Assembly (NCBI GenBank): GCA_934754735.1
Contig: CAKVJE010000083.1
Span: 1-7,913 of the forward strand
DNA from: an uncultured Candidatus Melainabacteria bacterium
GTDB lineage: Bacteria; Cyanobacteriota; Vampirovibrionia; Gastranaerophilales; Gastranaerophilaceae
Length of the DNA: 7,913 bases
Reading direction: 5' to 3'
Positions within the stretch are counted from its first letter, which is position 1, and every line of letters starts with the position of its first letter. Shown piece after piece: positions 1 to 5,424 of this stretch. Under the pieces are notes generated by a model. The model searched no databases, was not told the DNA's origin, and saw only the letters and a list, made by a program, of their open reading frames with translations. The position numbers and the translations under genes were made by a program.

Positions 1-148
1 AACCATTCTTGTATTGTCATATCCACTTTCAGTCAAAAAACGACTGTCCTTCTAATATTACGATTTACTTAGACATTTTACACCAAATATATTTTTTTTT
101 AAAGTTGTTAAAAATTTTGTGTTTACAATTTTAAAAAATATTAAAGTT

Positions 149-544
149 TTATTTCTTTTTGAAAGCAAATTTTTTAAAGAATATATATGTAAACACAGCC
201 GCTGTGATAGTTGCTATTATCTGTGCAACAAAAACATTTAAGTGTAAAATTTTAACAATAAACTCTAATAATCCAGCATTTATCAAATAGCTAAAGAACC
301 AAGTTGTACAGCATTTTAAATATTCTTTAATCCAATTGCCATTAGCTTGAAAAACAAGAAATTTTTGTGTTGTATATGATACAACAGAGGAAATTGCCCA
401 CGCAAGAGCAAGTGCAACTTGATATGCGCTGTCGCCTAAAATTAAGCAAAAAGTTGAATATATTAAATAAGATACTCCGGCATTAAAACCGCCAATAATT
501 AAAAAGCGGATTTTATCAGATAATTTGAACCAATATTCTCTCAT
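149..544 (-). CDS. GtrA-family four-helix membrane protein
   Basis: This 131-residue protein fits the GtrA family in length and pattern. There are four hydrophobic segments at about residues 13-36, 41-58, 76-98 and 103-123. The N-terminal segment has the family's F-L-I-I-G-G-x-N-A-G pattern (14-23). The family's aromatic K-F-L-V-F stretch follows helix 2 (61-65), and a basic FFKKFAF tail follows helix 4. GtrA proteins are inner-membrane proteins proposed to move lipid-linked sugars (undecaprenyl-phosphate glucose in phage serotype conversion) or to help cell-surface polysaccharide synthesis. No glycosyltransferase partner lies next to it here, so the substrate is unknown. The gene starts 22 bases after the stop of the CLC gene on the same strand. 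Its ATG lacks a clear Shine-Dalgarno, so it is probably co-transcribed with that gene and perhaps translationally coupled. No GC-rich terminator is visible in the 148 bases downstream. Confidence 0.88.
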   Translation of the reverse strand: MREYWFKLSDKIRFLIIGGFNAGVSYLIYSTFCLILGDSAYQVALALAWAISSVVSYTTQKFLVFQANGNWIKEYLKCCTTWFFSYLINAGLLEFIVKILHLNVFVAQIIATITAAVFTYIFFKKFAFKKK

Positions 545-566
545 AAGATTAATTATAGCTCAAATA

Positions 567-2189
567 CTAGTTTATAACATCTTTTCTTGTTACAATTCCA
601 ACGATTTTTTGCTCTTTATCAATGACAATTGCCCATTCTGTCGAATTTTCGTGTAAACGATAATACGTTGTATACAAATTATCTTCTGGATAAACTGTAA
701 CAGGATTTGTGTCTAAAATTCTACTTACGGTTATATTTTGCATTTTGTTATCAACCAAAACATCTTCAATATCTGATTTTGTAATAATTCCGGCTAAGCG
801 TCCTTTTTTGTCGCAAATCGGATAAGCGTTATGATTTTCTTTTTGCATAACATCCAGAATTGTTTTAATTGGTGTATCATTTTTAAAAGTCTGTATGTCA
901 GTTGTCATAATATCTTTAACGTAAGTGTTTTCTGAAAGATTAACTTCCGCATTTTTATATTGATTAACTACAAGCTTTGCATAAATCGGTTTATGATTAA
1001 GTTTTTCTGCTGTTAAATCTGCAATTGCTGAGACAAGCATTAAAGGAAGTATGCATTCATAACCGCCTGTCATTTCAAAAACCATAACAACTGCAGTTAA
1101 AGGTGTTCGCGCAACAGATGATAAAAATCCTGCCATACCAAGTGAAGCAATTGCTACAAGATTAACCTCTGCGCCAAAATGATTTGCTACAAAGCCTGTA
1201 ATATATCCTAAAAACGAACCGAGCATTAACATCGGCAAAAATATTCCGCCGGCTGCACCTGATGCAAAACATATTGGAGTTATTATGAATTTTGCAAGGA
1301 ATATAATTATAACAATTGCAATCGGAAAGCTATTCAGCAAAAGTTTTTCGACAGAGCCATTGCCGGAAGATAAAACATAAGGAATTGCTAAACCTGCTAA
1401 ACCTGTAATAAAGCCTGCAATGGCCGGTTTGCAGTAGTTAGGTAGTTTAATTTGAGCAAATTTAGAATTGAAAAAGAATATTGTTTTTGAAAACAAAACT
1501 CCTAAAAATCCTGATATTAATCCTAGTAAGATGCAGACTAAAACTACAGAAGGACTTATGCTAACTGCCGGAATAGAGATGTTAAATGCAGGATTTGCGC
1601 CAAGAAAATATCTTGCAATACTTGCGGATGTAACAGTTGCAACGAGTGTCGGAAAAAGCATGGATGGCGTGAATTTGTGGATTAATTCTTCCAGCACAAA
1701 AAGAGTTCCGGCAATCGGTGCATTAAAAGTTGCACCAATCGCAGCACCTGCACCGGATGCGATTAATTTATCTCGATTATTTCCGCTAAGTTTGAAAAGT
1801 TTGCCGACAAAAGAACCTGCGCCTGCGCCTAATTGAACACTTGGGCCTTCTCTGCCTAATGATAAACCCGTTCCAATTCCAATTACGCCTGCGAAGAATT
1901 TAACAAAAATTGTGCGGACTCTTATTAATTTTCCACTTCTTAATAGCGACATTTTTACATAAGGAATTCCACTACCTGAGGTTTCGGGTGCGAATTTGTA
2001 AACTAAAAATCCGGCAATTAATCCGCCAAGAGTTGTTATTAACAAGAATAGAAGCGGAGTTGCGTAGAATTTTGACATAACAAAAGAAAATAAATTTTCG
2101 ATTCCTAAGCGAAAACCTACAACAATTAAGCCTGTAAGAATTCCGACAATAATAGCTTGCCAAAAAATTTTTGTAAATCCTTTTTCCAT
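567..2189 (-). CDS. clcA: CLC-family chloride/proton antiporter with C-terminal CBS pair
   Basis: This 540-residue inner-membrane transporter shows all the landmark CLC elements. The anion-site loop GSGIP is at 72-76, with Ser73 equivalent to E. coli ClcA Ser107. The gating-glutamate motif GREGP is at 112-116, with Glu114 equivalent to Glu148. The second anion loop GGIFLP is at 314-319, and Tyr403 in a PIY context is equivalent to Tyr445. Glu168 in the pair EE (167-168) matches the internal proton glutamate Glu203. The protein is therefore predicted to be a 2 Cl-/1 H+ exchanger rather than a channel. Two CBS domains (about 424-480 and 487-540) follow the membrane domain; such pairs often bind adenine nucleotides and regulate transport. 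Many bacterial CLCs, including E. coli ClcA, lack them. It is the first gene of a minus-strand pair with the GtrA gene. The ATG has no strong Shine-Dalgarno. A role in acid resistance or halide homeostasis is inferred from the family. Confidence 0.95.
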   Translation of the reverse strand: MEKGFTKIFWQAIIVGILTGLIVVGFRLGIENLFSFVMSKFYATPLLFLLITTLGGLIAGFLVYKFAPETSGSGIPYVKMSLLRSGKLIRVRTIFVKFFAGVIGIGTGLSLGREGPSVQLGAGAGSFVGKLFKLSGNNRDKLIASGAGAAIGATFNAPIAGTLFVLEELIHKFTPSMLFPTLVATVTSASIARYFLGANPAFNISIPAVSISPSVVLVCILLGLISGFLGVLFSKTIFFFNSKFAQIKLPNYCKPAIAGFITGLAGLAIPYVLSSGNGSVEKLLLNSFPIAIVIIIFLAKFIITPICFASGAAGGIFLPMLMLGSFLGYITGFVANHFGAEVNLVAIASLGMAGFLSSVARTPLTAVVMVFEMTGGYECILPLMLVSAIADLTAEKLNHKPIYAKLVVNQYKNAEVNLSENTYVKDIMTTDIQTFKNDTPIKTILDVMQKENHNAYPICDKKGRLAGIITKSDIEDVLVDNKMQNITVSRILDTNPVTVYPEDNLYTTYYRLHENSTEWAIVIDKEQKIVGIVTRKDVIN

Positions 2190-2209
2190 ATATTTAAATT
2201 AACATAGAA

Positions 2210-2218
2210 ATAATATCA
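2210..2218 (-). promoter_or_regulatory. Putative extended -10 promoter of the CLC-GtrA unit
   Basis: On the minus strand these bases read TGATATTAT, a TGn extension followed by a -10 matching TATAAT at five of six positions. It lies 20 bases upstream of the CLC start codon, which implies a short leader of about 14 bases. No recognisable -35 box sits at the correct distance, as is common for extended -10 promoters. This rests on sequence pattern only. Confidence 0.4.
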
Positions 2219-2244
2219 AGACAAAAGATAGAAGTTTCTAAAAA

Positions 2245-2288
2245 GTTGGATTGTTTTGGTTCTAACGAACCTCATAATGACGTCCAAC
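2245..2288. repeat. REP-like palindromic intergenic element
   Basis: An outer stem GTTGGA (2245-2250) pairs with TCCAAC (2283-2288). Inside it, GGTTC (2258-2262) and GAACC (2267-2271) form a 5-bp hairpin with a TAAC loop. The core begins GGATTG (2248) and ends AATGACG (2276-2282). This resembles the dispersed palindromic repeats of many bacteria that start GGATTGCTTCG and end CGCAATGACG, here diverged. On the minus strand the outer stem is followed by TTTTT, so it could also act as a weak terminator or attenuator between the clc promoter side and the upstream gene. It sits in the divergent gap between the CLC gene and the 431-residue gene, the usual kind of place for such repeats. The repeat assignment is from remembered consensus, not from a search. 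Confidence 0.55.
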
Positions 2289-2294
2289 AAGTAG

Positions 2295-2320
2295 TTTCAC
2301 GCCTTATTATTGTGAAGGTG
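2295..2320. repeat. Second hairpin beside the palindromic element
   Basis: TTCAC (2296-2300) can pair with GTGAA (2312-2316). An alternative, mutually exclusive pairing is CGCCTT (2300-2305) with AAGGTG (2315-2320), using one G-T wobble. A purine-rich GGGAGAGGAT follows. It may be the outer part of the same repeat unit as 2245-2288 or an independent structured leader for the plus-strand gene at 2459. The sequence does not decide between these. Confidence 0.3.
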
Positions 2321-2432
2321 GGAGAGGATATTATTTACTTAGTTTTAGCATTGAAATAAGTTTGTAAAGTTTTGTTACAACATGCTCAAATGCTGAAATT
2401 ACCTACTTTTTAAATACTTTATATATATAAGA

Positions 2433-2441
2433 TGGTAATAT
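2433..2441 (+). promoter_or_regulatory. Putative extended -10 promoter of the 431-residue gene
   Basis: The sequence TGGTAATAT has the TGn extension and a TAnnnT -10 hexamer. It ends 17 bases before the ATG at 2459, which implies a very short leader of about 10-12 bases carrying only a weak AGTAAG ribosome-binding site. The alternating TATATATATAA just upstream (2420-2430) is an alternative -10 region with a longer leader. The call is uncertain. Confidence 0.3.
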
Positions 2442-2458
2442 AGAAAGCAGTAAGTAAG

Positions 2459-3754
2459 ATGAGCACAGGATTTAATACAGATTTACAATCAATATTAAAT
2501 AACGCAAAGAGCCAACTTTCATCTCTTGGTGTTAATGGCGCTTTATCTTCTTCTGGAAATAATTATTTAAACAGCGTTTGGGGTTTGGTTCAAGACGGAC
2601 AATCTGCTATTGATGGTAATGACCAACAAAAAGCTCAAGCTATTTCTAGCATTGTTCAAAATTTGATGAGTATGATAATGAGCTTGGGAACGAACGAAAA
2701 CTCCAAAGCTACACAAGAAGTTTCAAATAATGACAACAATGCAGCTAAAGTTCAACAAGGTGCTGATAAAAAAGCGGATGAAATCAAAGCTGCACTAGCA
2801 GAAGCAGCTAAAAACATTGATTCTAACAGCAATAACATTTCAAGTGCTATAGATAAAATCAAAGAAATTGGTGGTCAAGAAGACGTTGAAAACGCTAAAG
2901 AAGAATTAGATAAGCAAGTTGAAATCATAGAACAAAACTTAAAAATAGTTAATGACGGAGTTTCTAAGCCAGAAGTAAAACAAAAAGCATTAGAAAATAT
3001 CAAAAATGCTTCAGCTGCAATTGGTGCATTAACTGAAAAAATGAGCTTTTTGACAAAAGATGTTCAAGCGCAAATTCAAGAACAAAATACAATTATAGAA
3101 AATGCAACAAATAATTTAGCATCATTATTTGAAGAAACAGCGACAACATTACAAAACGGAACATTCGATTTACAATCATTCGTTCAAAAAGCTGTTCAAG
3201 AGATTGGTGTTAATACAAAAACATCAATAACAGGTGCAGCTAATGAAACAGTTGGTGCTACCGCTACAGCAAGTGGTGGTGCAACTAGCTGGGTTCCTAT
3301 TTTTGGTCAAACTGCAAGTACAAAACTTATGCAAATCGGAGCTGACCAAACAGCAGCAGGAGCAACAAGAATTGCAGGTTCAGTAGCAACGCTTTCTCAA
3401 TTAACAAAAGCAATAGGTAAAATCGGTTCAGATAACAATGAAATTAACGGTTTAGCTGGTAACATTCAAGGTGTTGGAAACGGAGCAATTGCTTTAGTAG
3501 GTGAATACCAAACTCGATTAGAATCAATTATTACTGCAACAGGTTCTTGGACTCAGGTAGTTGAAGCTAATGCAGAATTACAAAATGCAATTTCTGAATA
3601 CGAAGCTCAAATATCAGGAAGTTCTAATAAAAAATATACTCAATACAATTTTGGTGGCACTCAACAACAAGATAATAATAATGCACAACCTCAACAAAAT
3701 AATGGTGTTTTAAACTTTGACTCAACAAGATTTAAAGCATCATTTGGAATTTAG
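2459..3754 (+). CDS. Unrecognised 431-residue cysteine-free, Ala/Asn/Gln-rich protein
   Basis: I do not recognise a family. The 431 residues contain no cysteine and three tryptophans (41, 278, 364). Residues 1-75 look like amphipathic helices, ending in a Met-rich patch (70-75). An Asn-rich linker covers 78-98. Residues 100-235 are charged, Ala/Lys/Glu/Gln-rich and probably coiled coil. Residues 255-315 are Gly/Ala/Thr-rich and moderately hydrophobic, around a WVPIFG motif (278-283). More helix covers 340-385. A Gln/Asn-rich spacer (400-415) precedes an aromatic C-terminus ending F-K-A-S-F-G-I. There is no signal peptide and no clear membrane helix. The lack of cysteine and the Asn/Gln linkers resemble exported or surface-assembled proteins, including coiled-coil translocators and filament subunits, but no secretion gene is nearby and this is inference. 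It is a single-gene unit with a weak ribosome-binding site and no obvious terminator. The long uninterrupted frame with coding-like composition makes it a real gene. Confidence 0.85.
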   Translation: MSTGFNTDLQSILNNAKSQLSSLGVNGALSSSGNNYLNSVWGLVQDGQSAIDGNDQQKAQAISSIVQNLMSMIMSLGTNENSKATQEVSNNDNNAAKVQQGADKKADEIKAALAEAAKNIDSNSNNISSAIDKIKEIGGQEDVENAKEELDKQVEIIEQNLKIVNDGVSKPEVKQKALENIKNASAAIGALTEKMSFLTKDVQAQIQEQNTIIENATNNLASLFEETATTLQNGTFDLQSFVQKAVQEIGVNTKTSITGAANETVGATATASGGATSWVPIFGQTASTKLMQIGADQTAAGATRIAGSVATLSQLTKAIGKIGSDNNEINGLAGNIQGVGNGAIALVGEYQTRLESIITATGSWTQVVEANAELQNAISEYEAQISGSSNKKYTQYNFGGTQQQDNNNAQPQQNNGVLNFDSTRFKASFGI

Positions 3755-3856
3755 AGATTTTTAAAAGCTCAATTGTTAATTTTTGGTTAAAAAATGCAAG
3801 TTTTAGGAATAACAGAGTAATAATATAAGTGTTGAAAGTAATAGGTTATAAATATG

Positions 3857-3864
3857 AAAGGAGA
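3857..3864 (+). promoter_or_regulatory. Ribosome-binding site fixing the Hsp20 start
   Basis: AAAGGAGA lies seven bases before the ATG at 3871. The open frame extends upstream to a GTG at 3829 with no Shine-Dalgarno, and an ATG at 3865 is too close to this site. The site therefore decides the start in favour of 3871. Confidence 0.85.
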
Positions 3865-3870
3865 ATGATT

Positions 3871-4332
3871 ATGAAATTCTTAATTAAAAAATCACCGGAT
3901 GGATTTATTAAATCAGTTAATGACGAAATTAGTTCAATATTGAATAGAAACTTTGATAGCTTCTTCCCAGAATATATTTATAATGAAGCTGAGGAAGCAG
4001 ACAAGTTTGCTATGCCTGTAGAATTGCATGAAAAAGAAAAAGAATATAACGTAAGAGCAGAGCTTCCGGGTGTTAAAAAAGATGATTTGGATATCGATAT
4101 TGATAAAAACCATATCACAATTAACGCAAAGAAAGAGGAAGAAAAGAAAGAGGACACTAAGGGTTTCAGAAAATCTGAATTCAGATATGGTGAATTTTCT
4201 AGAACAGTTTACTTCCCTCAAGAAATCGATGTTGAAAAAACTTCTGCAAAACTTGAACACGGTATTTTGGAAATTGAAGCTCCAAAATTAGCTGCAGAAA
4301 AAGGTAATATCAAAAAATTGACAGTTCATTAA
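3871..4332 (+). CDS. hsp20: Small heat-shock protein, Hsp20/alpha-crystallin family
   Basis: This 153-residue chaperone of the small heat-shock family would hold unfolding cytoplasmic proteins, without ATP, for later refolding. The alpha-crystallin domain spans about residues 46-139. It includes the ELPGV motif (64-68), the RYGEFSRTVYFP strand region (105-116) and the hallmark EHGILEIEAPK (129-139), a variant of A-x-x-x-n-G-v-L. The C-terminal tail carries LTV (150-152), matching the I/L-x-I/V motif that locks dimers into larger oligomers. The N-terminal arm (1-45) is short and aromatic-rich, as usual. Length is typical of the family. A strong AAAGGAGA site places the start here rather than 42 bases upstream. 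No CIRCE operator (TTAGCACTC-N9-GAGTGCTAA) is visible, so HrcA control is not supported. The gene is followed by a strong terminator shared with the facing ACT gene. Confidence 0.95.
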   Translation: MKFLIKKSPDGFIKSVNDEISSILNRNFDSFFPEYIYNEAEEADKFAMPVELHEKEKEYNVRAELPGVKKDDLDIDIDKNHITINAKKEEEKKEDTKGFRKSEFRYGEFSRTVYFPQEIDVEKTSAKLEHGILEIEAPKLAAEKGNIKKLTVH

Positions 4333-4343
4333 TTTTGGAATTA

Positions 4344-4380
4344 AAAAATGGCGGCATTCATACAGAATGCCGCCATTTTT
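4344..4380. terminator. Bidirectional intrinsic terminator with 16-bp perfect stem
   Basis: A4344-C4359 pairs without a mismatch with G4365-T4380 around a five-base ATACA loop. The GC-rich core GGCGGC/GCCGCC is bounded by an A-tract on the left and a T-tract on the right, so it works on both strands. It lies 12 bases after the Hsp20 stop and 24 bases beyond the ACT gene stop, and ends both converging transcripts. Confidence 0.95.
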
Positions 4381-4404
4381 AGTATATTTAAAAAATAATC
4401 TTTT

Positions 4405-4683
4405 TTAAACTGTGTGCATTTTTTCAAAAATGCCTTTTTTCTGAACCCAAACTTCAACTTCTAATCTATTACCTTCTTCAATCAAAGCATTTTTTAAATC
4501 TTTAAAATTTAATTCAGAATGTTCTATATCACATAACATGAACATTACAAAATGTCCTTGCATCAATGTTTGCTTGATATCTTCTATATTAACTTTATAC
4601 TTAGAAAGAACCGTCGAAATACTTGATACAATACCAACTTTATCAGAGCCTGAAACTGTAATAATAATTTTGTAATCGTCCAT
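4405..4683 (-). CDS. Stand-alone ACT-domain protein (UPF0237/COG3830 type)
   Basis: This 92-residue cytoplasmic protein consists almost entirely of one ACT fold (about residues 4-80). The first strand is followed by the signature GSDKVGIV (12-19). This corresponds to the family's G-x-D-r-x-G-I-v turn, where small ligands such as amino acids bind at dimer interfaces. The helix 20-30 and the N-I-E-D-I-K-Q segment (32-38) complete the classic beta-alpha-beta start. Length matches the single-domain ACT proteins of the UPF0237 group, thought to be regulators related to GcvR; no catalytic domain is attached. In other genomes such genes often neighbour a PFL/DUF711 gene, which is not present here. 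The start is supported by GGAGAG five bases upstream of the ATG. The gene is transcribed alone, divergently from the exported-protein gene. The ligand and target are unknown. Confidence 0.88.
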   Translation of the reverse strand: MDDYKIIITVSGSDKVGIVSSISTVLSKYKVNIEDIKQTLMQGHFVMFMLCDIEHSELNFKDLKNALIEEGNRLEVEVWVQKKGIFEKMHTV

Positions 4684-4710
4684 TTTTACTCTCCTATAAT
4701 TTATACTCTA

Positions 4711-4719
4711 ATTCTAGCA
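4711..4719 (-). promoter_or_regulatory. Putative extended -10 promoter of the ACT gene
   Basis: The minus strand reads TGCTAGAAT, a TGn extension plus a -10 with five of six consensus bases, 27 bases upstream of the ATG. The predicted transcript would start near 4704 and carry the GGAGAG ribosome-binding site. No good -35 is visible. Confidence 0.45.
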
Positions 4720-4737
4720 TGAAATTTTTATTTTTAG

Positions 4738-4746
4738 TGTTAAAAT
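4738..4746 (+). promoter_or_regulatory. Putative extended -10 promoter of the exported-protein gene
   Basis: TGTTAAAAT matches the extended -10 pattern with five of six bases in the hexamer TAAAAT. It implies a transcript start near 4753 and a leader of about 28 bases holding AAGGAGAG before the ATG at 4781. It lies only about 20 bases from the opposing ACT-gene -10, so the two promoters share their upstream region. Confidence 0.4.
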
Positions 4747-4780
4747 ATCTCTATCAAATCTATAAAAAGGAGAGTTTATT

Positions 4781-5413
4781 ATGAAAAAATTATTATTAGC
4801 AATTTTTGCATTTTGTATCTGTGCATCCTCAGCATCTGCTTATACATATATAAAAGAAAAAGAACATATTTTTTATAATCCTGAAAATTCAAGTTGGGCA
4901 ACTAATCAACAAACAAATAATGATATTCAACTTAAAAACAAATCATTCATAGGTTCTGGCGGATTTGTAGAATATTATTACAAAGACAAAAAACTTGCAA
5001 TCGGGCCTGAAACTAACATCGGATTTATACATGATGGAGAATTTATAGGTATAAATTCTCAAGAATTGAAATTTTACAAATACGTTTATGAAAACAACAA
5101 ATTTGTAGCCAAAGAATTAAATGTAGATGAAATTCAAGAACTTTATCCGGATTACAGTATTATCAGAGTTTCTGACTTCAAAAACAACGAAATTACAATT
5201 TACAAAAAAATCTTTTCTAAGAAAAATATTTTATTGTTAAATGATACAAATCAATCATTTTACAAATACAACTACAAACCGGCTTCTGTATGTCCTGAAT
5301 ACATCAAACCGTTTATAAGACTTTCTCACGCAGGTAAAATTGTATTCTCTCACTACGGAGATGATACAAAAGAATCACCGGCTTTAAAAATTTATGTAAT
5401 AAATGAGTTTTAA
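4781..5413 (+). CDS. Exported 210-residue protein of unknown function
   Basis: I do not recognise a family. Residues 1-20 form a clear signal peptide: MKK, a hydrophobic core (LLLAIFAFCIC) and the cleavage-type sequence ASSASA before Tyr21. Signal peptidase I processing is more likely than lipoprotein processing, because the core cysteines (12, 14) lack a proper lipobox. The mature part of about 190 residues is Tyr/Lys/Asn-rich and apparently beta-rich, with one cysteine (171) and no second membrane segment. This suggests a periplasmic or secreted globular protein. A glycine turn FIGSGGF (56-62) and a phrase AIGPETNIGFIHDGEFIG (73-90) may be structural loops. Its start is secured by AAGGAGAG six bases upstream of the ATG. 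The stop is two bases from the stop of the facing metG gene. It appears to be a single-gene unit. Confidence 0.85.
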   Translation: MKKLLLAIFAFCICASSASAYTYIKEKEHIFYNPENSSWATNQQTNNDIQLKNKSFIGSGGFVEYYYKDKKLAIGPETNIGFIHDGEFIGINSQELKFYKYVYENNKFVAKELNVDEIQELYPDYSIIRVSDFKNNEITIYKKIFSKKNILLLNDTNQSFYKYNYKPASVCPEYIKPFIRLSHAGKIVFSHYGDDTKESPALKIYVINEF

Positions 5414-5424
5414 ACTTATTTTTT
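5404..5424 (+). terminator. Weak AT-rich terminator-like hairpin between converging genes
   Basis: TGAGTT (5404-5409) pairs with AACTTA (5413-5418), using one G-T wobble and a three-base loop, followed by six T residues. It overlaps the stop codons of both the exported-protein gene and metG. The stem is short and AT-rich, so it may terminate inefficiently; no better candidate exists at this junction. Confidence 0.3.

Noticed and set aside
1468..1836. A 122-codon plus-strand open frame opposite the CLC gene
   Set aside because: It is antisense to the conserved CLC membrane domain, lacks a convincing ribosome-binding site and has no recognisable protein pattern. The CLC reading is overwhelmingly better supported.
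2258..2271. tRNA T-arm remnant suggested by GGTTC...GAACC
   Set aside because: The loop has four bases rather than seven and no acceptor stem or anticodon arm surrounds it.
2245..2330. Fluoride or other known riboswitch linked to the CLC transporter
   Set aside because: Fluoride riboswitches do accompany some CLC genes, but the consensus loops are not present on either strand. The CLC also has the GREGP chloride-type features, and the element lies upstream of the predicted clc promoter rather than in its leader.
3829..3870. Upstream GTG start for Hsp20 adding 14 residues
   Set aside because: No Shine-Dalgarno precedes the GTG, while AAAGGAGA is well placed for the ATG at 3871; the extra residues do not resemble small heat-shock N-termini.
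3755..3870. CIRCE operator or other heat-shock element upstream of Hsp20
   Set aside because: No TTAGCACTC/GAGTGCTAA inverted repeat is present, and the AT-rich sequence offers no distinctive promoter that I could support.
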